From assembly GCF_937876455.1 (NCBI RefSeq), contig NZ_CALFIG010000010.1, positions 1 through 14,546 of the forward strand: 14,546 nt of DNA, given 5' to 3'. The notes beneath the pieces are model-generated. The model ran no database searches, was not told the DNA's origin, and saw only the letters and a list, made by a program, of their open reading frames with translations. Of the stretch, positions 13,818 to 14,546 are shown in pieces. The first letter of the stretch is position 1. Every line of letters begins with the position of its first letter. The stretch is from an uncultured Flavobacterium sp. (GTDB lineage Bacteria > Bacteroidota > Bacteroidia > Flavobacteriales > Flavobacteriaceae). Made by a program: the position numbers and the translations under genes.

Positions 13818-14546
13818 ATGAATGAAACTTTAACTCGAACCCTATCAGGAGCTGTTTATGTAGCTCTATTAGTTTTTTGCACACTTTTTTCGTCTGTTAG
13901 TTTTTATATCATTTTTACTATTTTTATGTGTTTGAGCATTTTTGAATTTTCAAAAATGACAAATTATAAATACCCCTATATATTTATAGGCTTAGGCACC
14001 TTATTAGCCTTAGCTGTTTTTATAGCACCTCCCTCTCCTATTCAATTTACATATATATGTATTGGGTGCTTTTTGTATAATTTACTGTTAATTACTAATT
14101 TATTTAAGAATAAATCTTTTACGCAACATCATAAAACATATAGTCACTTATTTTTATACGTAACCCTTCCTTTTATTTTATTACTTCTTCTTCCTAATTT
14201 CAAAAGTCCTGCAGAATACAAAATTGTTATTTCCGTATTTATACTAATTTGGTGCAATGATACTTTTGCTTATCTAGTTGGGAAAACGTGGGGCAAAACA
14301 AAACTATTAGAACGCGTTTCGCCAAAAAAAACGAGAGAAGGCTTTATAGGCGGACTTCTATTTACACTACTAGCTGGATTAGTAATAAGTTATTATTTTA
14401 CATTTTTTAATGTAACTTTGTGGCTTGTTACAGCAATATTAGTTTCTATATTTGGAACTATTGGTGATTTAGTAGAGTCTAAATTCAAAAGAGAAGCTGG
14501 TATCAAGGATAGTGGAAACATTATGCCTGGTCATGGCGGCATTTTA
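13818..14546 (+). CDS. cdsA: Phosphatidate cytidylyltransferase CdsA (partial, cut by right edge)
   Basis: CdsA makes CDP-diacylglycerol from CTP and phosphatidic acid in the inner membrane, the precursor of phosphatidylethanolamine and acidic phospholipids. The 243 visible residues run open to the window end. Several hydrophobic helices are seen (about 11-35, 54-72, 75-92, 110-128 and 135-155). Then come WCNDTFAYLVGKTWGKTK (147-164), SPKKTREGFIGG (170-181) and the start of the CDP-alcohol cytidylyltransferase signature: S-x-x-K-R (223-227), then IKDSGNIMPGHGG (231-243 region). Only the last helix and end of the signature are missing. The ATG is 1 bp after the LUD stop, so translation is probably coupled. 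Confidence 0.96.
   Translation, partial: MNETLTRTLSGAVYVALLVFCTLFSSVSFYIIFTIFMCLSIFEFSKMTNYKYPYIFIGLGTLLALAVFIAPPSPIQFTYICIGCFLYNLLLITNLFKNKSFTQHHKTYSHLFLYVTLPFILLLLLPNFKSPAEYKIVISVFILIWCNDTFAYLVGKTWGKTKLLERVSPKKTREGFIGGLLFTLLAGLVISYYFTFFNVTLWLVTAILVSIFGTIGDLVESKFKREAGIKDSGNIMPGHGGIL

Overview
The window looks like a piece of chromosome from a low-GC member of the Bacteroidota, most probably a Flavobacteriaceae species close to Flavobacterium. Several things point there: strongly AT-rich coding DNA; a single fused ResB/CcsA cytochrome c maturation protein; the gene run birA / rsfS-ftsH-LUD-cdsA; A-rich leaders without clear Shine-Dalgarno sequences; and repeated -7 elements of the Bacteroidota type (TAnnTTTG) just upstream of the genes that begin transcription units.

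Layout from left to right. Positions 1-41 hold the last codons of a gene that I read as the UvrA C-terminus. It is followed 2 bp later by complete uvrB, so nucleotide excision repair is probably a uvrA-uvrB operon. A TerB-like small protein converges on uvrB with only 4 bp between the stop codons. A secreted esterase-D-type hydrolase and a YehS/DUF1456 protein follow on the plus strand. menD (menaquinone synthesis) lies on the minus strand, divergent from a PAT-type GNAT acetyltransferase. The GNAT gene converges on a minus-strand series read birA, then ccsA (fused ResB-CcsA), then a lipoprotein glutathione peroxidase. birA is divergent from rsfS-ftsH. After ftsH comes a strong hairpin terminator, then a new promoter for a LUD-domain gene and cdsA. 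cdsA runs off the right edge.

How the genes work together. Most are housekeeping: DNA repair (uvrA/uvrB), respiration (menD, ccsA, with a thiol peroxidase anchored in the same envelope space), lipid synthesis (birA biotinylates the acetyl-CoA carboxylase carrier protein; cdsA makes CDP-diacylglycerol), ribosome silencing (rsfS) and membrane protein quality control (ftsH).

I see no mobile element, CRISPR array, tRNA, rRNA or defence system. I found no convincing undescribed multi-gene system. The most useful observations are about gene boundaries and regulation: interleaved divergent promoters between birA and rsfS, a terminator that runs straight into a promoter after ftsH, a ccsA start that must lie 36 bases inside the longest reading frame, a possible leaderless GNAT gene, and a signal-peptide-like seam inside the ccsA fusion.
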